64,000 nt of DNA from Ceratothoa steindachneri (lineage: Eukaryota; Arthropoda; Malacostraca; Isopoda; Cymothoidae), in contig OZ018330.1 in assembly GCA_963969495.1 (NCBI GenBank), forward strand, positions 51,537,348-51,601,347. Reading direction: 5' to 3'. Below are positions 1 to 11,465 of this stretch, piece by piece. A program made the position numbers and the translations under genes. The stretch's first letter is position 1. Every line of letters starts with the position of its first letter. The notes under the pieces are model-generated. The model did no database searches. It saw only the letters and a program-made list of their open reading frames with translations, and had not been told where the DNA came from.

Positions 1-199
1 CCTAAGTACGGAGATTGTAAGTAGTGTAACAACAGAAAAAATCGCCTAAGCAAATAGAGAGGGAAGTTACATTGACATCGTAATCTGTGACGTCTCTAAA
101 ACCTCCGATCAAGCGCTCAGAAAAGGATGCAATACATTATTCTACAATTGGGATTGAGTGAAAATCTAGAAAGAATCATATGCGCCTATGTGATGGATA

Positions 200-1140
200 G
201 ATCAGCTTAAGTGGAACTATGGGCGCTCAAATTTAATCTATACCTCAGACATACCACCAGCCACTTAATTACCTTTAGCTTTCATTTCGCTGACGATATT
301 AAACAATTAATAGACTTTCCGTATAAAATGCAACAAGGCAGACTTGGATGACTGAACATGAAATAAGATTAAGTGACTCTTGCAGAGTTGTACGTTTAAC
401 TTATTAATATTTTCCTTTTTCTCATCTGATTGTAGCCCTCTTCTGCAAATCAAATACTTTGTATAATTATTTTAAAGGAAAAAAAAGGCGACAAAAATTC
501 ATTGTTTTTCGCAGCTGTGAGCCCCGCCTTAGGATGACCGCGTTGTGTTCTCGCCATTATACTGTTAACATCTGATTTTTGACATCTGCCTCTGTAATTA
601 AGAACCTCGGCCGTAATTTAGAAACATTTTAATTATCAGTATTATAAACTAATGGACATAAATTGCATTTTATGTACGAAATTAAATCATTCATATTCTG
701 GCCATTATATAGAAGTAAAATATTTTATAGAATGGTATGATTATGCCTCTCTATGAAGTGGTTCTTTAAGTCTGGGTACTTTATAAAGAAAGAGGCTTAT
801 ACATACCCCTATATGTGAGTACAAAGCCTAGTGGAAAATACCAAAATACAAGCAAGCATGACATAATTCAAGATTATTCCAATGAGAAAATCTGTTCGCG
901 ATTATCGAGATCGAAGACAATAGGTACTTTGACTCCACCGTATTGACAGTCCTCGGACAGAAAATTACAACTAACACCATTCAAATGACTATCAAAAAGC
1001 ATCACACTCTCCGTCCTACCATTGCGAAGTCAACGATGGCTGCTTACCCATTGCCACGTTGCATATATGTGAACGGATTTCAATTGAATTATAGATTCAA
1101 ATATTTAAGAGAAGACAAAAAGGTCTATGCACTACACTAG
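200..1140 (+). pseudogene. Possible decayed non-LTR reverse transcriptase remnant
   Basis: Broken translation on the plus strand gives a string reading YTSDIPP at about 240-260 followed within 30 bases by FADDI at about 285-300. This resembles the block of Jockey/R1-type reverse transcriptases where a T/NDIP segment precedes the catalytic ADD. A later piece at 1065-1105 reads VNGFQLNYRFKYL, like the VNG-to-KYLG stretch downstream in the same domain. Frame is lost several times and no conserved flanks are visible. This is inference from short motifs and chance resemblance is possible. Confidence 0.3.
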
Positions 1141-2989
1141 TACAATTTGTACTGATCTACCCCGCAGCAGTATTTTACCTTAATTCAAGCACATAAAAGA
1201 ATGCTTCAAACGTTACAAAAATACAAATGCTACCTATTCCACAGCACAGGAGCTCTAGCTAACATAGGGGAGCCGGTGTTATATTTCTGACGGCGAGGCA
1301 AGGGTTCACTCCCAGTGAGCGCGAACACAAAACCTTCAGTGGCATCATGAGCTGTCTGCCCATTCGGTGGATACACTGATACTTACCCCACGAGGTTAAG
1401 TATAGCTCCCAACAACTCATTATCATGCCGACAGCCAATCGCAACAGCGCTATCATTTCCCTTCCCGCCTTCACAGCACAACATAACCAGTCTCTCCTCT
1501 GTTCCGGAACATTACCGATGGAATACTAGTATTTCCTTTTAGGATAATAATATCCATTTACTCTCGATGCGGAAGTGGTCCCCTTGTGGTCATGAAGGGT
1601 TCCAAAATTGCTGGTTGGAGTAAAAAAACATCCTGTATACCTTAGTCCCCAACGATGAACGGCACCTTGACTTCATGTTCTCTCTGCTGACCACTACTTC
1701 GTAGTCTCCGTTTCAACTGCCTAAGTCACGCTTTACAGCATTTACAATGTTAACAGAGTATTGAGCACCAGATATGATGTCGGCAGTTTGATACCCAGCA
1801 CGAATCATAATGCAGTAACTCTTTTCCAATATTCAAATGGCTTCCACTCTTCCATGTGAGCTAACTTTTTCTCATCTAAAACTTTACTTTGTATCCTCTC
1901 CAACGCCGCTAACTGTTTACCGATACTTCAACATGTTCCTGAAAAAAAGAGACAATAATAATCGTCGAATTTAGGCCAACAACCATATAAACAGACTAAA
2001 AAACAACTAGAACGTACTTTGGAACACGGTAAGGATCAAGGACCCCGATATTCTAGTGATATGCGAACATGAACTAGATTTCTGAACATACAAACTCAAA
2101 ATCAATGGATATTACTTAAAACAGAAGCTACATTAAAGTCAAAAGAAGGTGGGATCTCTTATTCCCCTGTGGAACCTCGGATGGCGAACAGGTCCTAGGT
2201 CATTTCAGTGAGTGAATAGATCGAGACGGGTCCTTCCGGCCTCGGAACACCTTCAAAAGGGGTGAAAAAGAGAAAACCCCACCCATTGGCGGACCTAGGG
2301 AGGATGTGCAATCAGACCCGGTCGTCACGTTTTTGAGGTGGCACATTTGGTGAATTAGTATCGTGAAGTAGCATGATGAAGTTCACCAAAGAGACAAAAT
2401 TTATAGGCAGAAATTTGGCCGTTTTTTGTTTTCAAGATTAGTGGAGAAATTTAAATGTTTGCAGGATTGGGGGAAACTGCCTCTTTTCTTCTTTCGCCAT
2501 GAAAAAAAATTTCCTTTAATAATATTAATAAAAAATATTATTAATATTATGCTAGTTGTGTTTATTATTGATATTTATGATTTATTTTTACTACTTGTAT
2601 ATTAATTGCTGTTACTACGAGTTGTCGGGAGGATTTTCAGGCATATTTGGATATTAATTGCTGGTTTATTTGGGAATATGGTCACTGGTTAAGCCATTTG
2701 CAGTTGGGTTTCATCTCTTCCACGGCATATGATGGTGGTATGGCCATCAAGTATATTCCGGTTTAACTCAAAGCCATGGATTAATTATGTTTACCGTTTG
2801 ATTGCGCCACTCTAGAGGCGCAGTAAGTCGTTTTGATAGCGTTGTGGTCTTCCTTACAATCTACCGAGAATTGTGTTGCTCACTCTACTTTTATTTGTAT
2901 TTTATTGTTGACTGAGTGCAGCCTAGATAACGAAGTTGCATGACTAAATATGTAAGAGTGTGTCAAAGCAGATTTTTTCAATTCCTTGT
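1141..2989. other. Unassigned AT-rich intergenic DNA
   Basis: I see no gene here. Short open frames at 1259-1474 have no recognisable composition or motifs. A GC-richer patch at 2150-2340 contains a GGCGGACCTAGGG segment that looks like a DNA-transposon terminus, but I found no matching partner. A short AT palindrome lies at 2515-2550. Confidence 0.4.
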
Positions 2990-3416
2990 TTCTTTAGTGC
3001 TCCTGAACTGAATCGGTGTTTACCGAGTCTAAGAATTTTTCATAGTCAGAGAGACAATCAATGGTAACCTTGTGGCAACCAGGGGAATCTGCAGAGAGAG
3101 CAGTCGTAGTTTGGCCGCAGAAAGCAAGTAGGGAACCCTTCGTCGTCCGAAGGAAGGCCATCTTTTCCGTCTTAGGATAGTGTGGAAATGAAAGCCCCCT
3201 TCCTCTAGCTCCGGGAGGCAAGAGTGATATGTTGTGTGTTGAAGAGATGGGGGATGGGGGGACTGTGGTTTTGCGATTGGCTGTGTACGTGATGCCGTAC
3301 ATAGTTGGAGTTGTCTGTACGAATGCCTTAGACTCAACGCACCAAAGTGAATCGAACCCGGTACCCAGATATGGAAATCCGAAGTAATAACCATTAGGTT
3401 AGTGAGACCTCCTTCA
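2990..3416 (-). mobile_element. tRNA-derived SINE-like element
   Basis: Read on the minus strand, 3416-3345 carries a pol III-type internal promoter: an A-box-like TAACCTAATGGTTA about 35 bases before a B-box-like GGGTTCGATTC. The spacing fits a tRNA head. It is followed by about 350 bases of unrelated body. The head lacks a convincing full cloverleaf, so a functional tRNA gene is unlikely. Open frames overlapping the body look incidental. The 3' boundary is approximate because I found no clear target duplication. Confidence 0.5.
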
Positions 3417-3420
3417 TTCA

Positions 3421-4807
3421 TTTTCTACAATAATTTCTTATCAACTTGCGGATTATCATAAATTCCTTCGGAAACCTGCCTGTTCCAGTAGGTGAGTGTA
3501 ATAGAGTTTGTGTCACTCTGTTGGTTGTGACTTTTTTAACTAATTTTTGTATTGCTGATAAGTGACTGATTGGCTTTTAGATATTTAAGTCTTCCTTGTC
3601 TCTTTTAAAAAAAAGAAGTACAAAGAAAGCGCTGCACCCTGCCATTGAAATCATTTTTTTCCTTAAACATTTTAGAAACAAACTAGACTCCCCCCCCCCT
3701 CCCCACACACACACCATGACTTTGAGCTAACACGGAATATGCTTGATGGCCATACAGTTATCTCCAGACAACCATTTTTCATTGTTATTGTGATTATGAA
3801 GGTAAAAAGAATCTTTCTTTACTGGTGAGTCCTTTGACTTATCTATTGAGAAGTTGTGAAGTTGCCGTCTGGTGTATGGTGCATATTGCTATTATATAGT
3901 TCCTAATTGAATTCTTCAATTATTTCAATGATTTTTTCTCTATCATTTTATTTATCTGTTTATTCTTTCTGTTGTTATTTGTTCTCTTTTGCCTGTTTTA
4001 GCGATTTTTGTCTTTTAATAAGCTTGTTTCACCCTTTCTCATTTTTCGCTTTTTATCTAAATGTTTTTTAGTAGCCTCGCTTCCTTTTCGGTTAAATGAC
4101 GTTGTCTCATAGTTAATTGCAAATTTGCACAATGTGAAATAGTTTGTGATATATTAGGGTTGCAATTTTCTAATGAGTCACTCGATCATGCAGTTCATTA
4201 AACTTGTTCGTTGATAGAATTCGGAAAGAATTTCCTTAATTTAGCTAACAGATTTCAGTGGGTTTGTTATCTTTGTCATAAGTTGATCTCTGTCTAGTTT
4301 TATATCTATTTTGATCTCGTTTCTAAATCTGTGGTTGCTAAGCGTTGAAAGAGCTGATAACCGATATGCCATTAATGAAGTTTTTCCTGTTTATGGGTAA
4401 GTAATCGACTCGTGTTGTTTTTGTTTTTCATTTGACCCCAGCCCCGTCCATCTTCTGCTTTGCCTCTTTAGAATGAGGTGTTCATGATGCTAAAGTTTGT
4501 TCCGCGTGCAAATTATGCTAATCTGCTTCCACGTTCATTTCGTTCACTTTGAATTTTCCTACCGATAGATGATAGTGTCTTCGTTATCCGATCTTCGCGA
4601 TGAAATTCTCCATTTTCGCCTTGGACTGACGATTTCCTTCTATATGTGCGTTCATGACTGTTGCATAGAGATTGTTAACCTTTTTATCCGAGAGATGTAG
4701 GTGCTTGAATTATTTGTACCGAATACTTAGCAAATATTCTAAATATTTTTTGCTTAATCTTAGGAACTGTGCTCTCCTTTGAATTATGAGGAATCATACT
4801 CCGGTAG
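3421..4807. other. AT-rich DNA with an RTE-flanking repeat copy at 3815-4060
   Basis: No gene is visible. The stretch 3815-4060 resembles 24995-25225: both share ACTGGTG followed by a gaagtt-ccg-ctggtgtatggt block and then a T-rich run with similar words in the same order. The second location is part of a decayed RTE-like element, so 3815-4060 is probably a 5' piece of the same family on the minus strand. The rest is T-rich without coding signal. Confidence 0.35.
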
Positions 4808-5126
4808 CAGGGCCGGAGTTGGTACGGGCTATATGAGCCCCCACCTAGGCGGGGGCATATATTGCTGGCGGTGGTAGTGGGTCACCCAATACTAAGGGGA
4901 AGAGATATACTGTCTTTCAGACTATGTTTCGAGCATCTCACCAGGACAACATAAGCCCCCACACCACACCTCAGATGATCACCGGAAGCGCCCTGGTCGC
5001 GGTGTCATTAGCATTAATTATATAATCTTTCGGCAGATTTCTTATTATTGAATGTCTCTCATTCCGAAAAGGGGGGGCTAAAAGGAGGTTTCTACAAGGA
5101 TACCATATAGGTTACAGCCGCCACTG
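4808..5126. mobile_element. Candidate short hAT-like MITE
   Basis: The left edge reads CAGGGCCGGAGTTGGTACGG. The reverse complement of the right edge reads CAGTGGCGGCTGTAACC, a related but imperfect terminus starting with CAG and a GGCGG block, as hAT ends often do. The interior is about 320 bases with no coding sequence. Flanking 8-mers (tccggtag and gccgtagg) are only loosely alike, so the target duplication is weak. Confidence 0.35.
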
Positions 5127-5987
5127 GCCGTAGGTCGTGTCTACCTTTATGAGAGAATAACCAGTTTTTTAATTGTTTAATTCCGTCTCCTTTCCTTCTT
5201 ACTTCGCCGAAGACAATGATGTTTCATTTTGACCTCTTTTACGCTCGTCTCTTGATCTTATTCTCGTTCGAGAGTTGCCGAGTATTGCACTTGCCGTTGT
5301 CGTTAAGCGTTCAAAGCAAGTTCAGTAAGACCGGGGGTTCTTAGCACCCTATGCCCCTCCCCCAACGAGATCAACAGCACACTGTCGTGGACAGGGACTT
5401 GTTCGTTTCGTTTATTTGTCTGTCCTTGTCCTCAAAATTTCTCTGTTGGAAAATTACCGTCTGGATCAAGTTGGTTTCTTTGCTTATCAAAGACTGCAAG
5501 TCTTGGGGTCTTTTGTGTATATATTTCTTTTAGATTTTTCCACCCTTTACCATTCTTGCCTTTGTTATCGTTTTTCCTTTCTCTCTCTTCTCCCTTTTAC
5601 TTTTTTTCTAAAAGTTACTTATGGGTGAAGTGTGTTGTAGCCTAATCCAGTAAATATTGCAAGTGTTTTATGTAAAATTGTAATTTATCTGTTTTAATTT
5701 ATTATACGAAGTGTGTTAGGGCCAAAAAGCACCGATGGCAAAGTAAATTTTGAAAAAAAAAATTCTTCTGAATGCAGCTCTTTCCAACTTTTTAAAATTT
5801 CACATTTTTAAAATATACCCATATTTTTTATCTTTCTCATTCCTTAATTACAAACACCCAAATTATGAAAAAAATAGAATTTTACTCTCCATTATTTATT
5901 TCCATACTGATATTAAATATAAATTAAACATTTCTTAGGTCATGAAAACTATCAAGTTCCAGAAAAGATCCCCGGAAGTCGAATCCT
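5127..5987. other. T-rich stretch without a recognisable gene
   Basis: Overlapping open frames at 5351-5628 encode hydrophobic, low-complexity peptides typical of T-rich DNA. On the minus strand, downstream of the alanine-rich gene, an AATAAA lies at about 5890-5900 and could serve as its polyadenylation signal. Confidence 0.35.
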
Positions 5988-6750
5988 TCAGTGTTGTGTG
6001 AAGTAGCTTGACTTAGGCTTGGACCTGGATAAGGCTTTGTTAGCGAGTTCCTGGGCTTTAATTGCAGCAGCTTGAGCTGCCTGAAGCTCACTCAACGAAT
6101 GCAGCTGACGTTGGCTCAATTTATCAGCAGCTGATTGAGCCTCGCGTGCCATGTTTTCCTGGGCCGATTCCACAACTTTAGCGGCTGCGAGTGATTTCCA
6201 TGCTTGAGTGGTGAGTGCTTCAGCTTCCCTTAAAGCTTCGCCCAGTTTCTGAGAGAGACTGATAGCGGTGTTGTACATTTTGTCAGAGGCCTTGACAGCC
6301 GTGGCTGTCTTACTTGCCAACGACGATTCACCGAAAGCAACCGCCTGGGCAGCATGCGCAGCTTTAGAAAGTTGAGCAGCCTTTGCTCGCTTCGCTGAAG
6401 CTGCCTTTGAAGCAGCTGCTGCTGCTGCAGCTGCGGATTTGCTCACTCCCCCAGAACGAAAATCGTCTTGCTCAGATGAAAAATCTCCAAAAGCATAGGA
6501 GCGGGAAGAAGCAAGTCCTGGTACCAGTAAACCGTGGTGAATTGCCGAGAATCCCCGTTTTTCCTGCACAAAGAACAAGTTACATTAATATAATATCTTA
6601 TATTTATCTTAATACTTAGTGTACTCTTTTCTTTCATCTTCAGTCACAATTTCAGTTAATTTTAAGCTTATTTCATTCCCTTTCGAACAAAATATACATT
6701 TACCCGAAGTGTATCGTCTCTTGCAGACTCTGGCTCGGCTGCTACGAGGC
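5988..6750 (-). CDS. Alanine-rich, probably secreted coiled-coil protein (5'-incomplete, two exons seen)
   Basis: Two minus-strand exons are supported. Exon A is 6750-6704, preceded by a pyrimidine-rich acceptor (ttcttttgtag) and ending at a gtaaat donor. Exon B is 6563-5988, preceded by ttctttgtgcag and ending in TGA. Joined in phase they read LVAAEPESARDDTLR then EKRGFSAIHHGLLVPG. The LVAA segment looks like the end of a signal peptide whose start lies in an unseen upstream exon that must end in phase 1. The mature part has an Arg/Asp-rich head, a run of eight alanines, then about 120 residues rich in Ala, Lys, Gln, Glu and Ser with periodic hydrophobics, predicted helical and coiled-coil. 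It ends in a basic tail. Composition recalls coiled-coil silk or egg-case proteins of insects, but I cannot assign a family. The long clean frame and good splice sites argue for a live gene. Confidence 0.7.
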
Positions 6751-7842
6751 CTACAAAAGAAAATAAAGAGTTTAAATAACACATTGTTTATATTTAAGTT
6801 AAATTGTTTATATTTATGTTAAATGTTTCAATTCACCCGAACAAAATCATCTTATTCAATTTCGAATTACTACTGATACTTTCTTAATATCTAGCGAAGT
6901 TAGACCTAAAAGATTCTAAATATTTGGCTCATGATAAAATGCTTTGTATCTATACTCTTAAGAGAAAGAGAATTTGAATACTTTTAATGGAAACTAAAGC
7001 ACATATTTTAATGTCAATGTAGAGAATATCGCCTAAAAGGGACAAGAGGACAGAATAGCAGGTGTTTTACTATCGATCTGCACTCATTTAAGATGCATTT
7101 AATTTTTAAAATCGGTTTACTGATTACCGTGGGATCCGAACCACGGGTATCAAATCTAGCATATGTCAACCACCGTGTGGACGACAACTTCGCAATAAGA
7201 AGAATCTACGTTTCCACTCGGCTTGGACTTAGCCAGAGTAGCTCATTACAGTTATTTTGTATTTAAATTCGAACTTAAAATCGAGATTTGCCTACGTGAA
7301 GACGCCCTTAAAATTCTCCCCAAGTCACTTAATTCAATGCATGCCTGGCTTACCGATCACAAAGAGAACGGCGAAAGATATACAGGTAGTTTTCATTTTT
7401 AAAGGTGTTTGACCTACAACAGTGGCTATGAGTATGTATCGAAACTGATTGAAACACTCGCATTTATACCCCGACACTCCACCGCCACGAAAGGAAAGTC
7501 ATGTGTTAATGACATCGCAATTTGCAACTGGGTAAGGTCAGCTGATAGGAAAATCCGCTCTTCGAATCGTCAATTGGTAGCTGCAATTAAATTTGCTGAA
7601 ATAAGTAAGTGTGGAGGCTGCTCTTGAAAATGAAAAGTGGCGGCCATATTCGAACATTAATTTATTTTAAGATTTTACTCTCTCGCTACCCTAGGCCATA
7701 CATGGGCAGGAGGAAATGGGTATTCGGGTCGATCAATTAGTTGGGTATTTATTTTATTTGACGTTATCAATCAATTTCATTTCTCTCCTTCTCTTTCTCT
7801 CAGAAGTCTATTACTTTAGCAATTGGCGTCACTTGTTAATGA
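6751..7842. other. Region upstream of the alanine-rich gene; first exon not located
   Basis: The missing first exon (start codon and most of the signal peptide) should lie to the right on the minus strand. A frame reading MILF at about 6845 has a nearby GT, but it is too short and in the wrong phase. Apart from a tRNA-like SINE head at 7125-7195, I see no feature. Confidence 0.3.
7125..7195 (-). mobile_element. tRNA-like SINE head
   Basis: The minus strand contains an A-box-like ACGGTGGTTGACA followed by a T-arm that can pair CCGTGG with CCACGG around a GTTCGGATC loop, spaced as in a tRNA. The acceptor stem and anticodon arm are not convincing. It is more likely the 5' part of a tRNA-derived SINE than a working tRNA gene. 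The body was not delimited. Confidence 0.4.
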
Positions 7843-8266
7843 CAGGCGCGTATCCAAGCAGGGGAGGAAGCCCCCCTCCTCTCACACACAAATTTCAGAC
7901 CCGCTTGTTTATATTTCTTTTTTAAGCCATACTTGTATTCTGTTATTCAGAATAAGTTATGTAATAATATAGAATATATAAAAATTAAACCGTTGCGATC
8001 GAATGTATCTTATATGATACATGTCTAAAATAGGTCAATCTAAAAAATAATCATTAAATTCAGGATTATACCACAATTTATAATTTTCTGAGGTGTGGAA
8101 AAGTCTGATCTGAGAGTTAGTGCTCACTCCACAGTGTCAGATACTGTTATTTATTATCATTGCTGTGTAAGAGTACCATTATTAATGTTCAACGCACTTT
8201 TCTCAGACTCCTCAGAGGGAAGAATTCAGTTTATTTGCCCCAAATTTCGTCCTGGATCCGCCACTG
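7843..8266. mobile_element. hAT-type MITE, about 424 bp
   Basis: The left end CAGGCGCGTATCCAAG matches the reverse complement of the right end, CAGTGGCGGATCCAGG, at most positions. The flanking 8-mers GTTAATGA (7835-7842) and GTCAATAA (8267-8274) agree at six of eight positions, consistent with an aged 8-bp target duplication of the hAT superfamily. The interior has no transposase coding sequence. Confidence 0.55.
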
Positions 8267-9240
8267 GTCAATAAAGGTGATGAAGGGCAAATTGCGAACG
8301 AGGAGACATTAAGAGTAATCCCCTGTAGCAATGACCTCAGGGATGATCTTTGGGCTCTGGGGAGACCAGAGTAGGAACTTAATACTCAGAATCCCTTCAA
8401 ATAAAAGAAACCCCAAAGAATCGGTAAATACAGACGTAGAATTAATTAAAAAAAAACAACTATGTGGGATAATGTCTGAATTCACCTGGCTTATTAATAA
8501 GTGCCACGATAAGTGATGAAATTAGCCTAGAAAAAAAAATCTATTACCTGAAAGATCATTTTATGTTAACGCATTACGCAGTGTAATCCAAAGAGGGCTG
8601 ATTTTGTGCAAAATTTAAAATGACGCTTATCGAAGGGGTAAGGGAGATATCTACTCGACTTACCTCTCAAATTGTCTTAGGATTTGTATGATTCGGTACT
8701 TCTTTTTTTTATTTATCAAAAAATAGTTAAAACAAACATCGGAATCACCACACAAAGTTGTTTTTAAGAGTTTTGTAGAGAAGTGGTGAAATTAAAGGAA
8801 GGAAAAGAGTGTGGAAGGGACATTATCGCTGCGCTAACTGAAGGGCGCGCTACTCTCCTGGTTTGCCTCCGTTGCTAACCCAAGAATTTCCATTGATCGC
8901 GGTCCTGCGTTCGGGTCTCTCCTTAATCCTGCCAATAAACGAATTTCTTCCTCCCGCCATCTCCGACGTTGTCTTCTGGCTTTCTTTATGTATAAGGATG
9001 TCCATCTACTGTCTTTTATTCTCGACATAACCCCCCCCCCCTCCATTTCCAACTATAAACTTCCATTCCTTCTATTATATTTTTAATTGGAAGCGAGATA
9101 AAGGAGAATTAAAATAGAGAGAGGAATTGGATAAATAATTAGTTTAAAGACTCATTTGAATAAAGTGATATTTTAAAGTAATATTTACCCATTATTTTCT
9201 AAAACATATTTGCTGAAGTAGTTTCAACGCTCTGTCTAAG
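8267..9240. other. Unassigned AT-rich DNA
   Basis: No gene seen. A minus-strand frame at 8834-9052 is rich in Arg and Glu but has no family resemblance, no splice context and a poly-C run inside it. Confidence 0.35.
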
Positions 9241-9244
9241 CAAA

Positions 9245-9915
9245 TTATTCCAACTTTATGATATTTTATAGGAAAAGAAAATTTGTGCTATCACAGAGCT
9301 ACAGCTTTTGTTTACTAGCTTGAAGTCGTTATTTCTAAAGGTCTCTCGGTTATCTAACTCAAACATTGAGTCACAATTTATATTAATGAACCCATTTAAT
9401 ATTCTAAAGACCAATAATTTTGTCGAGTACTCTTCTTCCAGTAAAAATAAATTGAGGTGTTTCAGACTGACTTCATACGATCTATTTCTAAGCTCAGGAA
9501 TTGATTTCGTCGTTCGACGTTGGACGCGTTCCGATACTGTAATGTTCTTAATTAATTATGGAGACAAGAATCGCACCGCATTGTCCAAATGAGATCTTAC
9601 AAGCGGTTTATATAAGGTGAGGATAATATCCATCGATTTAGAAAATTTTAGATCACTCGATATTAAGATTTTTTTCATGCTAACTCTATTTCAAATTTGG
9701 CCACCCATATTGTAATATCTTCGGAGATTATCGTCATCTATCTGCATTACCTTAAACTTACCCCCATTGAATTACCTCTGCCATCTTTCCGACCATTCGA
9801 CCTCTAGATCCAAGTCGTTTTGCAAGTTTACACAGTCACTATGGTATTTTGCCTTAGTTCCTAATTTTGTGCACTCAGCAAATTTGTAAATTTTACATAA
9901 TACAAGACGCGGTCG
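9245..9915 (-). pseudogene. CR1-like LINE, RT palm and C-terminal part
   Basis: The minus strand from about 9910 reads KIYKFAECTKLGTK, the CR1 block normally containing FADDTKLG, so the catalytic ADD has decayed to AEC. It continues with QNDLDLEVEWSERWQ and then, with stops and shifts, LYKPLVRSHLDNAVRFLSP, ERVQRRTTKSIPELRNRSYE, LKHLNLFLLEEE, FRILNGF and NNDFKLV. These are the ordered C-terminal motifs of CR1 reverse transcriptases. It is non-functional. The upstream RT half appears at 11035-11465 on the same strand, so one CR1 copy has probably been split by the intervening DNA transposon. Confidence 0.8.
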
Positions 9916-9929
9916 ATAATTTGTCTCTT

Positions 9930-11030
9930 ACTTCAATATAAACGAAAATAACACAGATAATTTATACATATATATTACCAAAGTTGCATGCTAAAAGTTA
10001 GAAGGTTTGTTGTATTATTCATTTTATTCAATCAAATCACCGTCAGGCTCAACCACGGCGTCCAGACAGCATCAGAACCTGCTGCTAGACTTCTCGACAG
10101 TTTCCTTGTTTAACTGTGTAAAAACTGTGGTGATCTTAGACCTAAGCTCCACCTTGGTATTGCACACGGATTTATTTGTCTCTCTCTTAACCACTTCCAA
10201 CACATAATAGTCCAGAGGTTTGCAGTCTGGAAAGTCTGGAGGCCGTAGAAAGACTGGGTCTTTCTACGTGTGTGGCATGGTGCAAAGTGCTACTACCAAG
10301 AGTATGGCCTTTCCAGCGACCACCTCCCGGAACCAGAGCAATACCAACTCCTCCAGGTACTTGATATAGCCGTCCATATTAAGTCTTGAGCCCGCCAGGA
10401 AGATAATGTGGCTCTCACTAGTGACCACCCCAAACACCCGACGTGGACCAGGAACTTTACCTCCATGACTTTCGGTATAGCTTTGTGGGAGGACAGCAAC
10501 CCAGCGGTTGTTTTACGAGTTTACCACCTCGCATGAGAAGAACCAAAGCATGCCAGGTTTGAGGGGATGCTTCAGTTTGTTCACAGGCTTAGCGGCACGT
10601 TTTTTCCGCTTTTCCTTCATATTCTGCGACAGAATCTGGCCTTTTCTCATTTTTGTAAGTCTTCATGTAGTAACTGCCTTATGAGAGACTCTGACATTAT
10701 TGCCAATGATACCGTGGATCTTTGTGACAAAGTCAGGGTTTCTTTTTGCATCAGAAGGCTTAGAGTGAGGTTTATGAGAGGCCGTACCCTCGTAATCACA
10801 GCCTAACTTATCCATCTCTTTCTTGATCATCTGCATCGTCCTCAGATTGAAATATTCGCATTGGAGCTACCGGCATCAATAACAAGCAATACAGCTTGCC
10901 TTTTCAAATTTTTGGATTATTGAATTCACCCATGGCATTGTTTCTTTCACAAACGATTCATAACTAAATCTACTATGATAATAAAAAGAGAACTGACGCC
11001 AGTCAACACGTATGCGCGAAATTTAGAGTT
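9930..11030 (-). mobile_element. maT-like Tc1/mariner transposon with broken transposase, inserted in CR1
   Basis: Minus-strand translation from about 10640 to 10010 gives, in order with stops, KPVNKLKHPLKPGMLWFF, NNRWVAVLPQSYTESHGGK, VFGVVTSESH, RLNMDGYIKYLEELVLLW, FPDCKPLDYYVLEVVKRETN and RLDAVVEPDG-like segments. These match the C-terminal half of arthropod maT-like (Tc1/mariner superfamily) transposases, whose third catalytic acidic residue lies in the PDCNPLDYYVW region. The codons expected to carry the second catalytic Asp are disrupted. It sits exactly between two parts of a CR1 reverse transcriptase. I could not identify matching terminal repeats, so the borders are approximate. Confidence 0.6.
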
Positions 11031-11034
11031 ACCA

Positions 11035-11465
11035 ACGGCGAAAAATTACTTAGCACATCAGGTAGATTTGTGTCAACGTCATTTATATATATTTAAAGAG
11101 CAAGGGTTCAAGAAAAGATCTGAGGATCGTCGCTGGTAACCGATGCCAAAGGAGAATTATTTCCATTAACATCTCTCTGCCTATGGTTTTCCAACCAAGT
11201 TTTTATCCGTTTAGTACGCTGGACACTATTGCGTAAGCTTTTAGCTTTATCTAGACTTTTATGAGGAAAGACATCAAAAACGTTAAAATCATGATAAACT
11301 ACAGATTCCGCGTCAAAAGACGTACTGAGAGTCATTTATTAAGCTATTTATCTTCAGATGCTCCACGATCCTGTCTCTAGCAATAGACTCTAAGAGTTTA
11401 CCAAAGACCGAAGTAAAGGAAATGGGACGCAAGTTACCAGGATAAGCCTTTATGTTTTTTTATTC
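11035..11465 (-). pseudogene. CR1-like LINE, RT fingers/palm part
   Basis: The minus strand reads YPGNLRPISFTSVFGKLLES then IARDRIVEHLKINSLI, the RT motif usually written NYRPISLTSV followed by RDRIVEHLEENNLI. A shifted frame continues with FNVFDVFPHKSLDKAKSLR, KTWLENHRQRDVNGNNSPL and VTSDDPQ, then LLFKYINDVDTNLPDVLSNF. These correspond to the FSKAFDVVPH, WLxNRxQRVVxNG, VTSGVPQGS and LLFIIYINDLD blocks of CR1. The catalytic Asp context and the VPQGS glycine are damaged. The continuation lies at 9915-9245. Confidence 0.75.

Noticed and set aside
1280..1330. GGGTTCACTCCC resembling a tRNA T-arm
   Set aside because: No A box at a suitable distance and no cloverleaf could be formed.
2150..2340. 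DNA-transposon terminus with GGCGGACCTAGGG
   Set aside because: No matching opposite end or target duplication was found.
3340..3420. Functional tRNA gene
   Set aside because: Only the A and B boxes fit; acceptor and anticodon stems do not pair well, so a SINE is more likely.
2994..3421. Two overlapping minus-strand open frames of 102 and 130 codons
   Set aside because: They overlap the SINE-like element and each other in different frames, with no motif.
8834..9052. Arg/Glu-rich minus-strand open frame of 72 codons
   Set aside because: No homology recognised, poly-C inside and no splice or promoter context.
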